A stretch of 64,000 nucleotides of DNA from Streptomyces sp. ISL-1 (GTDB lineage Bacteria; Actinomycetota; Actinomycetes; Streptomycetales; Streptomycetaceae). Both the position numbers and the translations under genes were made by a program. Shown here in pieces: positions 8,033 through 16,670 of this stretch. Each line of letters starts with the position of its first letter. Within the stretch, counting starts at the first letter, position 1. The stretch is taken from assembly GCF_018614585.1 (NCBI RefSeq), contig NZ_JAGGOI010000029.1:124001-188000 (forward strand), written 5' to 3'. The notes beneath the pieces are model-generated. The model did no database searches, was not told where the DNA came from, and saw only the letters and a list, made by a program, of their open reading frames with translations.

Positions 8033-9472
8033 TCAGTCCACCGTGCGCGGCAGGCGCAGGCTCAGCAGCACAGTCAGCGCGACCATCGCCAGCTGCACCA
8101 GCAGCGTGACGGACAGTGCCTGGCGCATCCCCGCCTCCGCGGCCAGCGCCAGGAACAGCGAGCCCAGTGTGGCCACGCCCAGTGCCAGTGCGGACTGCTG
8201 CGTCGTCACCATCACCCCACTGCCCACGCCCGCCCGCTCCGTCGGCACCTCGGAGAGCACGATGCGGAAGATGACGGGCAGTTGGAGCCCCTGGCCGAAC
8301 CCGGCGAGAGCGACGCCCGGCAGCAGTTGTACGAAGCCCAGGTCCGGCCAGCCGCGCCACACGGCCAGCACCAGCAGCGCGATGCCCAGGCCCTGCAGCA
8401 CTCCGCCCGCCGTCACGATCCGGGTCCCGTACCGCACGACCAGGCGCGGCCCCGCCAGCGACGCCACGAAGAACGCCAGCGCCATCGGCACCAGCGCCAT
8501 GCCGGACGCCACGGCCCCCATCCCGAGCCCCTGCTGCAGCGCTACCGCGATCACGAACATGAAGCCGCCGAAGCCGATCGAGAACGGCAGCACAAGTGCG
8601 AGCCCGCGCCGCAGCGGGATCAGCGCGAACAGGCTCGGCGGCACCAGCGGTGTGCGCCCCTGCCGGTCCGCGCGCCGCTCCACCCGGTAGAAGGCGACCG
8701 CCGCGAGGGGGAAGGCCGCGAGCGAGATCCAGGTCCACAGCGGCCAGCCCGCGGCCCGTCCCTCCGTCAGTGGCGCCAGCAGCGTCAGCAGGGCCACGGC
8801 GAGCAGCGCGGTGCCGGGGACGTCGACGGGGGCCGGGGACTCCGAGCGCGTCCGCGGGACCGAGCGGGCCGCGAGCACCAGGCCGAGCAGCGCCACCGGC
8901 ACGTTCACCAGGAAGATCGCCCGCCAGCCGGTGCCCGCGATGTCCGCGGCGACCAGCACGCCGCCCAGGATCTGTCCGGCGACCATGGAGAGACCGGCGG
9001 TCGCTCCGTACAGGCCCATCGCCCTGGCCCTGCGCGGTCCGGCCGTCGCCGCCTGGATGGTGGCCAGCGCCTGTGGCAGCATCAGCGCGGCCGCCGCGCC
9101 CTGTGCCACCCGTGCGCCGACCAGCGTCCAGGCGTCCGGAGCGAGTCCGCAGGCCAGTGAGGTCAGCCCGAAGGCCGCCATGCCGACGAGGAAGAGCCGG
9201 CGGCGACCGTACATGTCCCCGAGCCGTCCGCCGAGGACGAGCAGCACGGCGTACGACAGCCCGTAGCCGGCGACGACCAGTTCGAGGAGTGCGGGGCCCG
9301 CTGCCAGGTCGTGGTCGATGGTCGGCAGGGCGACGTTGACAATGAAGAAGTCGATCAGTGGGAGTGCCGCGCCGAGCAGCAGGGTGAACAGCCCGAGCGG
9401 ACCGAGGGCCGGTCCGCTCGGGCCGGCGGCGGCGCGGACGGGGACTGGAGAAAGGACACTGGACTTACTCAC
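8033..9472 (-). CDS. MFS drug/metabolite efflux transporter
   Basis: A 479-residue, 14-helix (DHA2-like) major facilitator. The motif A region GRLGDMYGRRRLF is in the loop after helix 2, and motif C-like LPQALATIQAATAG after helix 4. The open frame continues to 9544, but GTG 9472 (MSKSSVLSP) is a likelier start because the longer version would translate the operator region. It is divergent from an MmyB-type regulator, an arrangement in which that regulator commonly controls the pump. Substrate unknown. Confidence 0.9.
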   Translation of the reverse strand: MSKSSVLSPVPVRAAAGPSGPALGPLGLFTLLLGAALPLIDFFIVNVALPTIDHDLAAGPALLELVVAGYGLSYAVLLVLGGRLGDMYGRRRLFLVGMAAFGLTSLACGLAPDAWTLVGARVAQGAAAALMLPQALATIQAATAGPRRARAMGLYGATAGLSMVAGQILGGVLVAADIAGTGWRAIFLVNVPVALLGLVLAARSVPRTRSESPAPVDVPGTALLAVALLTLLAPLTEGRAAGWPLWTWISLAAFPLAAVAFYRVERRADRQGRTPLVPPSLFALIPLRRGLALVLPFSIGFGGFMFVIAVALQQGLGMGAVASGMALVPMALAFFVASLAGPRLVVRYGTRIVTAGGVLQGLGIALLVLAVWRGWPDLGFVQLLPGVALAGFGQGLQLPVIFRIVLSEVPTERAGVGSGVMVTTQQSALALGVATLGSLFLALAAEAGMRQALSVTLLVQLAMVALTVLLSLRLPRTVD

Positions 9473-9498
9473 GTCCTCAACGATGCTCGGCCGCGTAG

Positions 9499-9531
9499 CC
9501 TGGTACCAGAGTCTCTCTATCCTGGTACAGG
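9499..9531. promoter_or_regulatory. Operator between MFS pump and MmyB-type regulator
   Basis: CTGGTACCAGAG (9500-9511) and CCTGGTACAGG (9521-9531) are two near-palindromes sharing a TGGTAC core, and GGTACCTGG follows at 9533-9541. The spacing of about 21 bases and the location between divergent starts fit a regulator binding two sites. Confidence 0.6.
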
Positions 9532-9573
9532 CGGTACCTGGCAATGGGGTGGGGCGTTCGGCATCCTGGGAGT

Positions 9574-10437
9574 ATGACGACGACGATGGTGCAGGAGTCC
9601 GACGTACGCAGGCATGAGCTCGCGGGTTTTCTGCGCAGCCGTCGCGAGCGCATCACCCCCGAGCAGGTCGGCCTGCCGCGCGGCCGCCGCAGGCGCACTC
9701 CCGGTCTGCGCCGCGAGGAGGTCGCGCAGCTCTCGGCCGTCGGAGTCACCTGGTACACCTGGCTGGAACAGGCCAGGGACATCCAGGTCTCCCCGCAGGT
9801 CCTCGACGCCATCGCCCGCGCCCTGCTCCTCGACCCGAGCGAGCGCTCCCATCTCTTTGCGCTGTCCGGCATCGCCGACCCGGCGCCCGGCACGCCCTGC
9901 CCGACCGTGACCCCGGCGCTGCGGCAGGTGCTTGAGCAGCTCGAGCCGATTCCCGCCTGCATCATGAACAGCCGTTACGACATCCTCGCGTACAACCGCA
10001 CCTACGGACGGCTGTTCTGCGACCTCGACTCCCTGCCTCGGGAGGACCTCAACTGCATGATCCTTGCCTTCACCAATGACGGCTGGCGGGCGGCGGTCGC
10101 CGATCTCGCGGACGCCACCCGGATGATGGCCGCGAGGTTCCGCGCATCGATGGCCGAACATCTCGCCGAGCCCGCCTGGAAGGCGCTGCTCGCCCGGCTG
10201 GAGTCGGCCTCGCCGGAGTTCCGCGAGGTGTGGGCGCGCCATGAGGTCGTCGGCCAGGGCGGCAGGACGAAGTACATCCACAACGCCCATGTCGGCCTGC
10301 TGCACCTCGAGCACAACAACCTCTGGCTCGGGCCCGCGGCCGGTCCCCGCCTGGTCAGTTACGTTCCCCTCGACGACGACTCCCGCGAGCGCCTGGAGAA
10401 GCTTCAGGCGCTCGCGGTCGCAGGCGTCAGCCCGTGA
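9574..10437 (+). CDS. Helix-turn-helix regulator with MmyB-like domain
   Basis: A 287-residue regulator. The XRE-type HTH (about residues 10-80, with TPGLRREEVAQLSAVGVTWY) is followed by an MmyB-like ligand-binding PAS-type domain (about 105-280). Start 9574 is preceded by TGGGAG; an ATG at 9544 would add ten residues. Members of this family usually repress a divergent transporter or reductase, here the MFS gene. Its stop overlaps the converging secreted-protein gene by 11 bases. Confidence 0.9.
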   Translation: MTTTMVQESDVRRHELAGFLRSRRERITPEQVGLPRGRRRRTPGLRREEVAQLSAVGVTWYTWLEQARDIQVSPQVLDAIARALLLDPSERSHLFALSGIADPAPGTPCPTVTPALRQVLEQLEPIPACIMNSRYDILAYNRTYGRLFCDLDSLPREDLNCMILAFTNDGWRAAVADLADATRMMAARFRASMAEHLAEPAWKALLARLESASPEFREVWARHEVVGQGGRTKYIHNAHVGLLHLEHNNLWLGPAAGPRLVSYVPLDDDSRERLEKLQALAVAGVSP

Positions 10438-11599
10438 AGCGGGTCACCGCGGGGACCAGGTCGCCCTGCTTGGCGATGCCCACGGTCCACAGGTCGGCGC
10501 TCTGCGGGACCGTGCTGAATCCCCGTACCACCACGGCGGGGTCGGCGCTCTGTTCCCAGCGGCTCTGCTGTCCGTTCCAGCGCAGGGCGACTGAGACCGC
10601 GCCCTTGCCGCCGACCGCCCACAGCGTGCCGTCCCCGGCTCGTCCGATCGCCCGGAGCCGGCCGTCGGCGATGTCGGGTGTGGTGACGGCGGCCCACTTC
10701 TTGCCGTCCCAGTGCAGCGCGTAGGGGCGATCCGGCCCCTTGGAGTTCACGCCGCCCACGGCCCAGATGTCGTCGGCGCCCAGTGCGGTGATGGCGCTGA
10801 GGAAGGGGTCTTCGCCGCCTTTGACCGCGGGAGCGTCGACGCGCTTCCAGGACGTGCCGTCCCAGTGCAGCAGCAGGGCGGTCTGATCGGTGGTGCCGGT
10901 GCCGTAGACCGTGCCCGCCGCCCAGATGTTGTCGGGCGCGACGGCGGCGAGGCTGGTGAGTTCGCCCTTGCCGACGTCGGGCAAGGACTGCCGGCGCCAG
11001 GCCGAGCCGTCCCACGACTGGATGGCCGGTACAGCGTTCTTGATGGACTGCGGCACCGCCCGGCCGGCTGTCCATGCCTTTCCGTCGGACGTCGTCGCCA
11101 CCGCGTCGGGCACTACCCGGCCGGCCGGGTCCCGGTCCAGGTTGCGCGTGGTCCACGAAGTGCCGTCCCAGTGCGCCGTGTTGGCGCCGACCGCCCAGAT
11201 GTCCTTGGCCGAGCGGACGGCGAGCGCCTGCGGGAAGCTGCCGCCCGGCAGGGTCGACTCCTGGGCCCAGGAGGTGCCGTTCCAGCGCAGGGCCAGCGCC
11301 TCCACTTCGGTCGAGCTTTTCAGCCGGTAGCCGACGGCCCACGCCTGTTTGTCGCTGAGGGCGGCCACGGCGGTGAGGTCGCCCTTCGTCACGGGGACCG
11401 GTGTTGGGCTCCACTGCCCGGCCCGCGCCGGTGACGAGGGGAGGGCGGCGTCCGACCCGGTGGGGGCGGGTGCGGGACCGGCCCAGCCCGTGCCGGCGAC
11501 GACCAGGCCGCCGGTCGCGATGGCGCCTGCGGCCAGCGCCGCCAGAATGGGCGACCGGCCGAGGTGCGGGCGCCCGGATGACTTGCTCGTATGCATCAC
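10427..11599 (-). CDS. Secreted repeat (propeller-like) protein
   Basis: A 390-residue exported protein. Residues 1-45 contain a basic start, a hydrophobic core (ILAALAAGAIATGGLVVAG) and a probable cleavage site. The rest holds about seven repeats of 40-55 residues with the recurring pattern DIWAVG...HWDGTSW, which resembles a beta-propeller of the Kelch/tectonin kind. No catalytic motif is seen; a binding role outside the cell is inferred. The dioxygenase gene ends 27 bases before this start on the same strand, so the two are probably cotranscribed. Confidence 0.8.
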   Translation of the reverse strand: MMHTSKSSGRPHLGRSPILAALAAGAIATGGLVVAGTGWAGPAPAPTGSDAALPSSPARAGQWSPTPVPVTKGDLTAVAALSDKQAWAVGYRLKSSTEVEALALRWNGTSWAQESTLPGGSFPQALAVRSAKDIWAVGANTAHWDGTSWTTRNLDRDPAGRVVPDAVATTSDGKAWTAGRAVPQSIKNAVPAIQSWDGSAWRRQSLPDVGKGELTSLAAVAPDNIWAAGTVYGTGTTDQTALLLHWDGTSWKRVDAPAVKGGEDPFLSAITALGADDIWAVGGVNSKGPDRPYALHWDGKKWAAVTTPDIADGRLRAIGRAGDGTLWAVGGKGAVSVALRWNGQQSRWEQSADPAVVVRGFSTVPQSADLWTVGIAKQGDLVPAVTRFTG

Positions 11600-11626
11600 G
11601 GAAATCCTTCGGTGATCGGCGGTCGG

Positions 11627-12355
11627 CTACTGGACCGTGGTCTTGATGACGAAGTCGAAGGCGCCGGTGTAGGCGCTGTTCTGCGGACCTGTGAGGGCGA
11701 TCGTGCAGGCCCGGTTGATGAGCCCGTCGGCGGCGTTGAGCGCGGCGAAGTCCCTGCCGTACGCCTGGGTGTCGTCCGGGAAGTACAGCTGCGTGATCAG
11801 CACCGGTCCGCCCGGGGCCTGGACCTGGGTGTGGATATGGGGCGCTCGTCGGCCCCAACGGCCCCAGTAGTCACGGGGGATGATCGTGCTGAGCCGGAAG
11901 CCGCCCCTGCTGTTGGTGTACTGGTGGCCGCGCAGCGAGAAGCCGGCGGTGTCGTAGTCGCCGTTCTGGTCGCACTGCCAGAACTCGATGAGCGTCCCGG
12001 GCAGGGGCTTACAGGTGGTGTCGTAGACGACACCGGTGAAGTCGAGCCGCACTCCGCGGATGGCCGGGGTGATGAAGTCTCCCCGCTCGGGGGACTGCGG
12101 TTTGAAGAGCGGGCCCTCCGTCGACTCCGGGGTCTCGTGACCGTCGCAGGCGGGCGTGACGGCCAGGGGTCGCCCCGCCCGAAGTGCCGCGGTCACCGCG
12201 GTCACGGGGGCCGCGGGGGCGGAGGCTGGGGCGGGGGCTGCGGGCGCGGCTCCCGTCGCCGCGAGGGCGGCGGCGGTCAGTCCCACCGAGCTCGCTTTGA
12301 TGAACGCCCTTCGTGAGCCGGTGTGTTCGCCGTCCGCATCGTGGTCGTGCCGCAT
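11627..12355 (-). CDS. Exported intradiol ring-cleavage dioxygenase-like protein
   Basis: A 242-residue protein with a Tat signal (SRRAFIKAS at 14-22) and an intradiol dioxygenase beta-sandwich. The Fe(III) ligand set Tyr134, Tyr163, His173 and His175 (YDTAG, RDYWGR, PHIHTQ) is complete. Cytoplasmic relatives open catechol or protocatechuate between the hydroxyls; secreted actinobacterial forms may act on plant-derived or hydroxyquinol-like aromatics, which is inference. Pairing with the secreted propeller-like protein suggests an extracellular role. Confidence 0.88.
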   Translation of the reverse strand: MRHDHDADGEHTGSRRAFIKASSVGLTAAALAATGAAPAAPAPASAPAAPVTAVTAALRAGRPLAVTPACDGHETPESTEGPLFKPQSPERGDFITPAIRGVRLDFTGVVYDTTCKPLPGTLIEFWQCDQNGDYDTAGFSLRGHQYTNSRGGFRLSTIIPRDYWGRWGRRAPHIHTQVQAPGGPVLITQLYFPDDTQAYGRDFAALNAADGLINRACTIALTGPQNSAYTGAFDFVIKTTVQ

Positions 12356-12385
12356 CGCGTCTCCTTGCCGGATTCGATCGCCAGG

Positions 12386-12444
12386 CAGGGCATTCCGTGG
12401 GGGGAAGGACCGGGTTCACGCCTACGAGTCCTTGGAATGCCCTG
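12386..12444. repeat. 11-bp inverted repeat upstream of the dioxygenase
   Basis: CAGGGCATTCC (12386-12396) and GGAATGCCCTG (12434-12444) are exact complements 37 bases apart, between the dioxygenase start and the LuxR regulator stop. Candidate paired operator sites or a weak terminator. Confidence 0.45.
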
Positions 12445-12510
12445 TTCCGAGTCAGCCTGGCCGCTGTCGTGACCGAGCGGATCGATCAGATGACCGGTGG
12501 GTTCTCGGCG

Positions 12511-15012
12511 TTACGAAAGCTCGTCCCGGCGCAGCGCGTCGTCCGCGGCGCCGCGCCGTTCCCTTCCGGCCACCCACAGCGCGATCCGCGTCCGGGACCG
12601 CATGCCCAGCTTGTCGCGGACCTTGTCGAGGTGCGTGGCGACGGTGCTCACCGACAGGTCCAGCCGTGCGGCGATCTCGCGGTTGGTCAGGCCCTCGGCG
12701 ACCAGCGCGGCCACCGCCGTCTCCCGGCCGGTGAGCGGGGAGACGCCGCCGGCGTCGGCGCCGTCGACGGAAGTGGCGTCGTCGCCCGCCCGTAGCGCGT
12801 ACGCGAGCAGCGCCTCCCAGCGCAGCCCGCGTCCGCCGGCCAGCTCCCGCTCCCGCGCCGCGGCGGGCAGCGCCGCCTTCGCGCGGGCGGCCGCCGCCCC
12901 GACCTGCCGCTGCCACTCGGCTTCCGGCTCGGTGTCCAATCGCCGTCGCGCCTGCGCGCCGGCGGCGAACAGCCGCAGCGCCCGCTTCATGTCGCCCTGT
13001 TCGGCCGCCACGATGGCCAGTCCTTCGAGCGGATACAGCGCGTGGAAGCTCTCGCCGGGCACGGTGCGCAGTGACTCGGCGAACAGCCCCCGCGCCGCTT
13101 CGAGTTCGCCCAGGGCGAGCCGTATCGCACCGGCGGTGTGCAGCGCGGCCGACGCCTGGCACCAGGGCTGCCGCTTCCTCAGCACGGGCAGGCAGGAAGC
13201 CATCAGCGCGTCGCCCTCGGCCGCCTTGCCGGCATGCAGCAGCGCCCAGGCCAGGTGATGCCGACACCACGCCTCGTCCCGGGGGCTGCAGAGCGTGACG
13301 ACGACGGCCAGGCACTCCGCGAAGTCGGCGACCGCCTCGGAGAACTCGCCGCGGCTCAGCTTGGCGGCAGCCCGCGCGTCCAGCGCGTTGGCGAGTCCCG
13401 CGGGATTGTCACGCCGTCGCTCGGCGGCCACCGCCTGTTCCGCGAAGCGCAGTGCGGCCGCCGGGTCCGCCTGCTGACAGGCCGCCCGCGCGGCGAGCGC
13501 CAGAGCCGCACCGCCCTGCGGGGAGCAACTGTCCCGCGCCAGCACCTCCGTCAGCAGTGCGCGGGCGGCCGTCAGCTGTTCCTGCTGGAAGCGCACCCGC
13601 GCCAGCGCCAATGCGAGCCCGATGTGCGGTGCGCCGTCGCGGTCGGCGGTGTGGGCGAGGGCCGCGGCGAGGTTGTCCCGTTCCTCGGTCAGCGGCCCGT
13701 CGGCCTGGTCGGCGAACACCTGGTCCGCGGTCGGCCGCGTCAGTCCGGTCAGCCAGTCGACGGCCCGCTGCCAGGTGCCGTCCAGTTCGCCGGACTCCTC
13801 GAGGCGGTCCAGAGCGTAGGCGCGGATGGCGCTCAACTGCCTGAATCTCGCGGTGCCTTCGCCGTCGCCCGGCAGCCGTACGATCAAGGACTTGGCCTCC
13901 AGCGCGCACAGCACCGGCAGGACGTGCCGCGGCTGCATCTCGCCGTCCGCGCAGACCGCGGCCGCTCCCTCCGCGTCGAATCCGCCGACGAGAACGGCGA
14001 GCCGACGAAAGAGCGTCTGCTCCTGGGGATCCAGTAATCGATGGCTCCAGTCGATCGCGGCGGCCAGCTCGCGGTGCCGCCCGGGCCCCGTTCTGCTGCC
14101 GTCCGTGAGGAGGGCGAGCTGGTCGTCCAGTCCGGTCAGGACGTCGGTCAGCGGGAGGGCGCCCGTGCGGCGTGCCGCGAGTTCGATGGCCAGCGGCATG
14201 CCGTCCAGCCGTCGGCAGATCTCCGCGACCGTACGGGCGTTGGCGGCGTCCAGCGCGAATCCGGGGGCGCGGCTGCAGGCACGCTCCACGAAGAGCCGTA
14301 CCGCGTCCGCCCGGAGTACGGCCGCCGGGTCGTCGTCCCCGCCGGGCGGCGACAGGGACAACTCGCCGACCCGGAACACGACTTCGCCGGGTACGCGCAG
14401 CACCTCTCGGCTGGTCGCGAGGATACGCAGCCGGGGGCACCGGCTCAGCAGGGCCGCGGCCAGCTGTGCGCACGCCTCGGCCAGATGCTCGCAGTTGTCC
14501 AGAATCAGCAGCGTCGAGCGGTCGCCCAGAGCATGGGCGAGCACCTCGACGCCGGTCCTGCCGCCGCGTTCGCCCACGCCGAGCGCGGCGGCCACGGCCT
14601 GAGCCAGCCGGCCGCCGTCGTGGAGCGAGTCCAGCTCGACGAGACGGACCCGGCCGTCCCCGGCCCCGCGCAGACCGGCGGCGAACTCCAGCGCCAGACG
14701 TGTCTTGCCCACCCCGCCCGGGCCGGTGAGCGTCAGCAGCCGTGACGACCTCGACAGGGCGCGCAGCCGGGACAGTTCGGGCCCGCGGCCGACGAAGGAG
14801 TCCAGTGCCCTCGGCAGGTCCCGGCCGGGGGCGGGCGTGGCCGGGGTGGCCGCGCCGTGCTGCCGTGCGGAGCGTCGGCGGAAGGCGCGCTGTCTGCATG
14901 CGTCCGAGCAGTAGCGGGCGGGCCGGCCGCCCTGTGCCGGCTTGCCGCCCGGACGCCGGCCACGACCGGGCAGTTCTCTCCCGCATGTCTCGCACGTGCG
15001 ACTCGGGCTCAT
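12511..15012 (-). CDS. AAA/NB-ARC ATPase with C-terminal LuxR HTH regulator
   Basis: An 833-residue regulator of the large Streptomyces ATPase-TPR-LuxR type. The N-terminus has a zinc-ribbon-like CETCG...CSDAC motif. An NTPase follows, with Walker A GPGGVGKTRLA and Walker B LLILDNCEH, then a helical repeat region and a LuxR HTH (LTGRETAVAALVAEGLTNREIAARLDLSVSTVATHLDKV) near the end. Start 15012 (MSPSRTC) avoids an 80-residue low-complexity extension. It lies 151 bases downstream of an MFS gene on the same strand, which it may regulate. The ligand is unknown. Confidence 0.85.
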   Translation of the reverse strand: MSPSRTCETCGRELPGRGRRPGGKPAQGGRPARYCSDACRQRAFRRRSARQHGAATPATPAPGRDLPRALDSFVGRGPELSRLRALSRSSRLLTLTGPGGVGKTRLALEFAAGLRGAGDGRVRLVELDSLHDGGRLAQAVAAALGVGERGGRTGVEVLAHALGDRSTLLILDNCEHLAEACAQLAAALLSRCPRLRILATSREVLRVPGEVVFRVGELSLSPPGGDDDPAAVLRADAVRLFVERACSRAPGFALDAANARTVAEICRRLDGMPLAIELAARRTGALPLTDVLTGLDDQLALLTDGSRTGPGRHRELAAAIDWSHRLLDPQEQTLFRRLAVLVGGFDAEGAAAVCADGEMQPRHVLPVLCALEAKSLIVRLPGDGEGTARFRQLSAIRAYALDRLEESGELDGTWQRAVDWLTGLTRPTADQVFADQADGPLTEERDNLAAALAHTADRDGAPHIGLALALARVRFQQEQLTAARALLTEVLARDSCSPQGGAALALAARAACQQADPAAALRFAEQAVAAERRRDNPAGLANALDARAAAKLSRGEFSEAVADFAECLAVVVTLCSPRDEAWCRHHLAWALLHAGKAAEGDALMASCLPVLRKRQPWCQASAALHTAGAIRLALGELEAARGLFAESLRTVPGESFHALYPLEGLAIVAAEQGDMKRALRLFAAGAQARRRLDTEPEAEWQRQVGAAAARAKAALPAAARERELAGGRGLRWEALLAYALRAGDDATSVDGADAGGVSPLTGRETAVAALVAEGLTNREIAARLDLSVSTVATHLDKVRDKLGMRSRTRIALWVAGRERRGAADDALRRDELS

Positions 15013-15163
15013 CTCCCGAATCCTTGCCCAACGACCGTGGCCGGCACCACCGTGTCCGTACGAAGGTGAGCCACGCCCCACTGCCGGCCGCGCCCCACGA
15101 TGCCGTACGGGCCCCCCTACTGCGTACGGGCCCCACTGCCCTACGCGCCGGGCTCGGCGCCGA

Positions 15164-16618
15164 CTATGCGGCCGCTGTGGACGGCGTGTGGTCCAGGTCC
15201 CGCACTTCCAGGCGGTCCGCTGTGCGCCGTGCCGTCTCCCGCGCCCAGACACCGCTGGTCAGCGCGCCGACCACCAGGATGCACAGGCCGCATCCGGCGA
15301 TGACCCACCAGGCGGGGCGGCTCGCCGCGACGAAGCCTTCCGCGTACGAGGCGGACGAGACCCCGGCGGCCAGTACGGCTCCGATGACGGCGACGCCGAG
15401 GGTCTGCCCGATCTGCCGGCTGGTCGAGGCGACGGCGGCAGCGACCCCGGCCTGGGCGCGGGGCATGCCGGAGACGGCGGTGTTGGTGATCGGCGTGTTC
15501 ACCATGCCGAAGCCGAGGCCGAACAGGACGTATCCGGCGAAGAGCATCGCATCGGAGGACTCGGCCTCGAAGGCGGCGAACAGCACGCCCGTCGCGCCCA
15601 TGGCGATGCCGGCGATCACCAGGGGGAGACGGGGGCCGCGGCTGCCGACGAGCCGACCTGCCAGGGGTGCGCAGACGAGGGTCATGGCGGCCATCGGCAG
15701 CATGTACAGCCCCGCGTCCAGTGCGGACAGGCCGCGGACGTCCTGCAGATAGAGCGTGTTCAGGAAGAGGAACCCGCCGAGCGAGGCGAAGGCGCAGACC
15801 GCGATGACGGTGGCCCCGCTGAACGGCGCGCTGCGGAAGAAGCGCAGATCGATCAGCGGTTCGGCGCGCCTCGGCTCGTACAGCAGCAGTCCCGCGAGCG
15901 AGAGGACGGCGAGCGCGCTGAAGCCCAGGATGAGGGGCGAGGTCCAGCCGGCCGACGGCGCCTCGATGATCGCGTACGTGAGCGAGCCGAGGAGCGCGAT
16001 GACCAGCAGCTGGCCGACGGGGTCGGGGCGGCGCGGCTTCGGAGCGCGGGACTCCGGGATGTAGAGCCAGGTCAGCAGGATTGCGGCGAGGCCGACGGGC
16101 AGATTGAGCCAGAAGATCGACCGCCAGCCGACGCTGTCCACGAGCAGTCCGCCGACGAGGGGGCCCGCGGCCATGGAGATGCCGACGACACCGCCCCACG
16201 CGCCGATGGCACGAGCGCGCTCGCGCGGGTCGGTGAAGGTGTTGGTGATGATCGACATCGCGACCGGGTTGAGCATGGAGCCACCGGCGGCCTGCACCAT
16301 TCGGAAGGCCACGAGCGATTCGAGGTTGGGGGCGAGGGAGCAGAGCAGCGAGCCGAGGGTGAACAGCGCGAGCCCGGCCTGGAAGACCCTGCGCCGGCCG
16401 ATCCGGTCGGCGGTGGAACCGGCGAGCATCAGCAGGGAGGCCAGGACCAGGGTGTATGCGTCGAGAGTCCACTGCATGCCCGCGACGGAGGCGTCCAGTT
16501 CCTCGCGCATGGAGGGCAGCGCGACATTGAGGACCGTGTTGTCCAGGCTGACGATCAGCAGGCTCATACAGCAGATCGCCAGCACGAGCAGTTGCCGCCG
16601 GTGTGTGAGCTCGGGCAT
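15164..16618 (-). CDS. MFS transporter, DHA2 (14-helix) family
   Basis: A 484-residue drug:H+ antiporter-like permease. The first helix carries SLDNTVLNVALPSM, motif A is GSTADRIGRRRVFQAG, and motif C-like sequence is WGGVVGISMAAGPLVGG. The open frame extends far upstream over dusB, but the 16618 start (MPELTHRR) gives the standard family N-terminus. It is divergent from dusB (52 bases) and followed by the ATPase-LuxR gene. Substrate unknown. Confidence 0.9.
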   Translation of the reverse strand: MPELTHRRQLLVLAICCMSLLIVSLDNTVLNVALPSMREELDASVAGMQWTLDAYTLVLASLLMLAGSTADRIGRRRVFQAGLALFTLGSLLCSLAPNLESLVAFRMVQAAGGSMLNPVAMSIITNTFTDPRERARAIGAWGGVVGISMAAGPLVGGLLVDSVGWRSIFWLNLPVGLAAILLTWLYIPESRAPKPRRPDPVGQLLVIALLGSLTYAIIEAPSAGWTSPLILGFSALAVLSLAGLLLYEPRRAEPLIDLRFFRSAPFSGATVIAVCAFASLGGFLFLNTLYLQDVRGLSALDAGLYMLPMAAMTLVCAPLAGRLVGSRGPRLPLVIAGIAMGATGVLFAAFEAESSDAMLFAGYVLFGLGFGMVNTPITNTAVSGMPRAQAGVAAAVASTSRQIGQTLGVAVIGAVLAAGVSSASYAEGFVAASRPAWWVIAGCGLCILVVGALTSGVWARETARRTADRLEVRDLDHTPSTAAA

Positions 16619-16670
16619 ACGCGGATCGTACGGCTGACCAACGACTTCGGCAGTGCGCGACAATGGGCCA

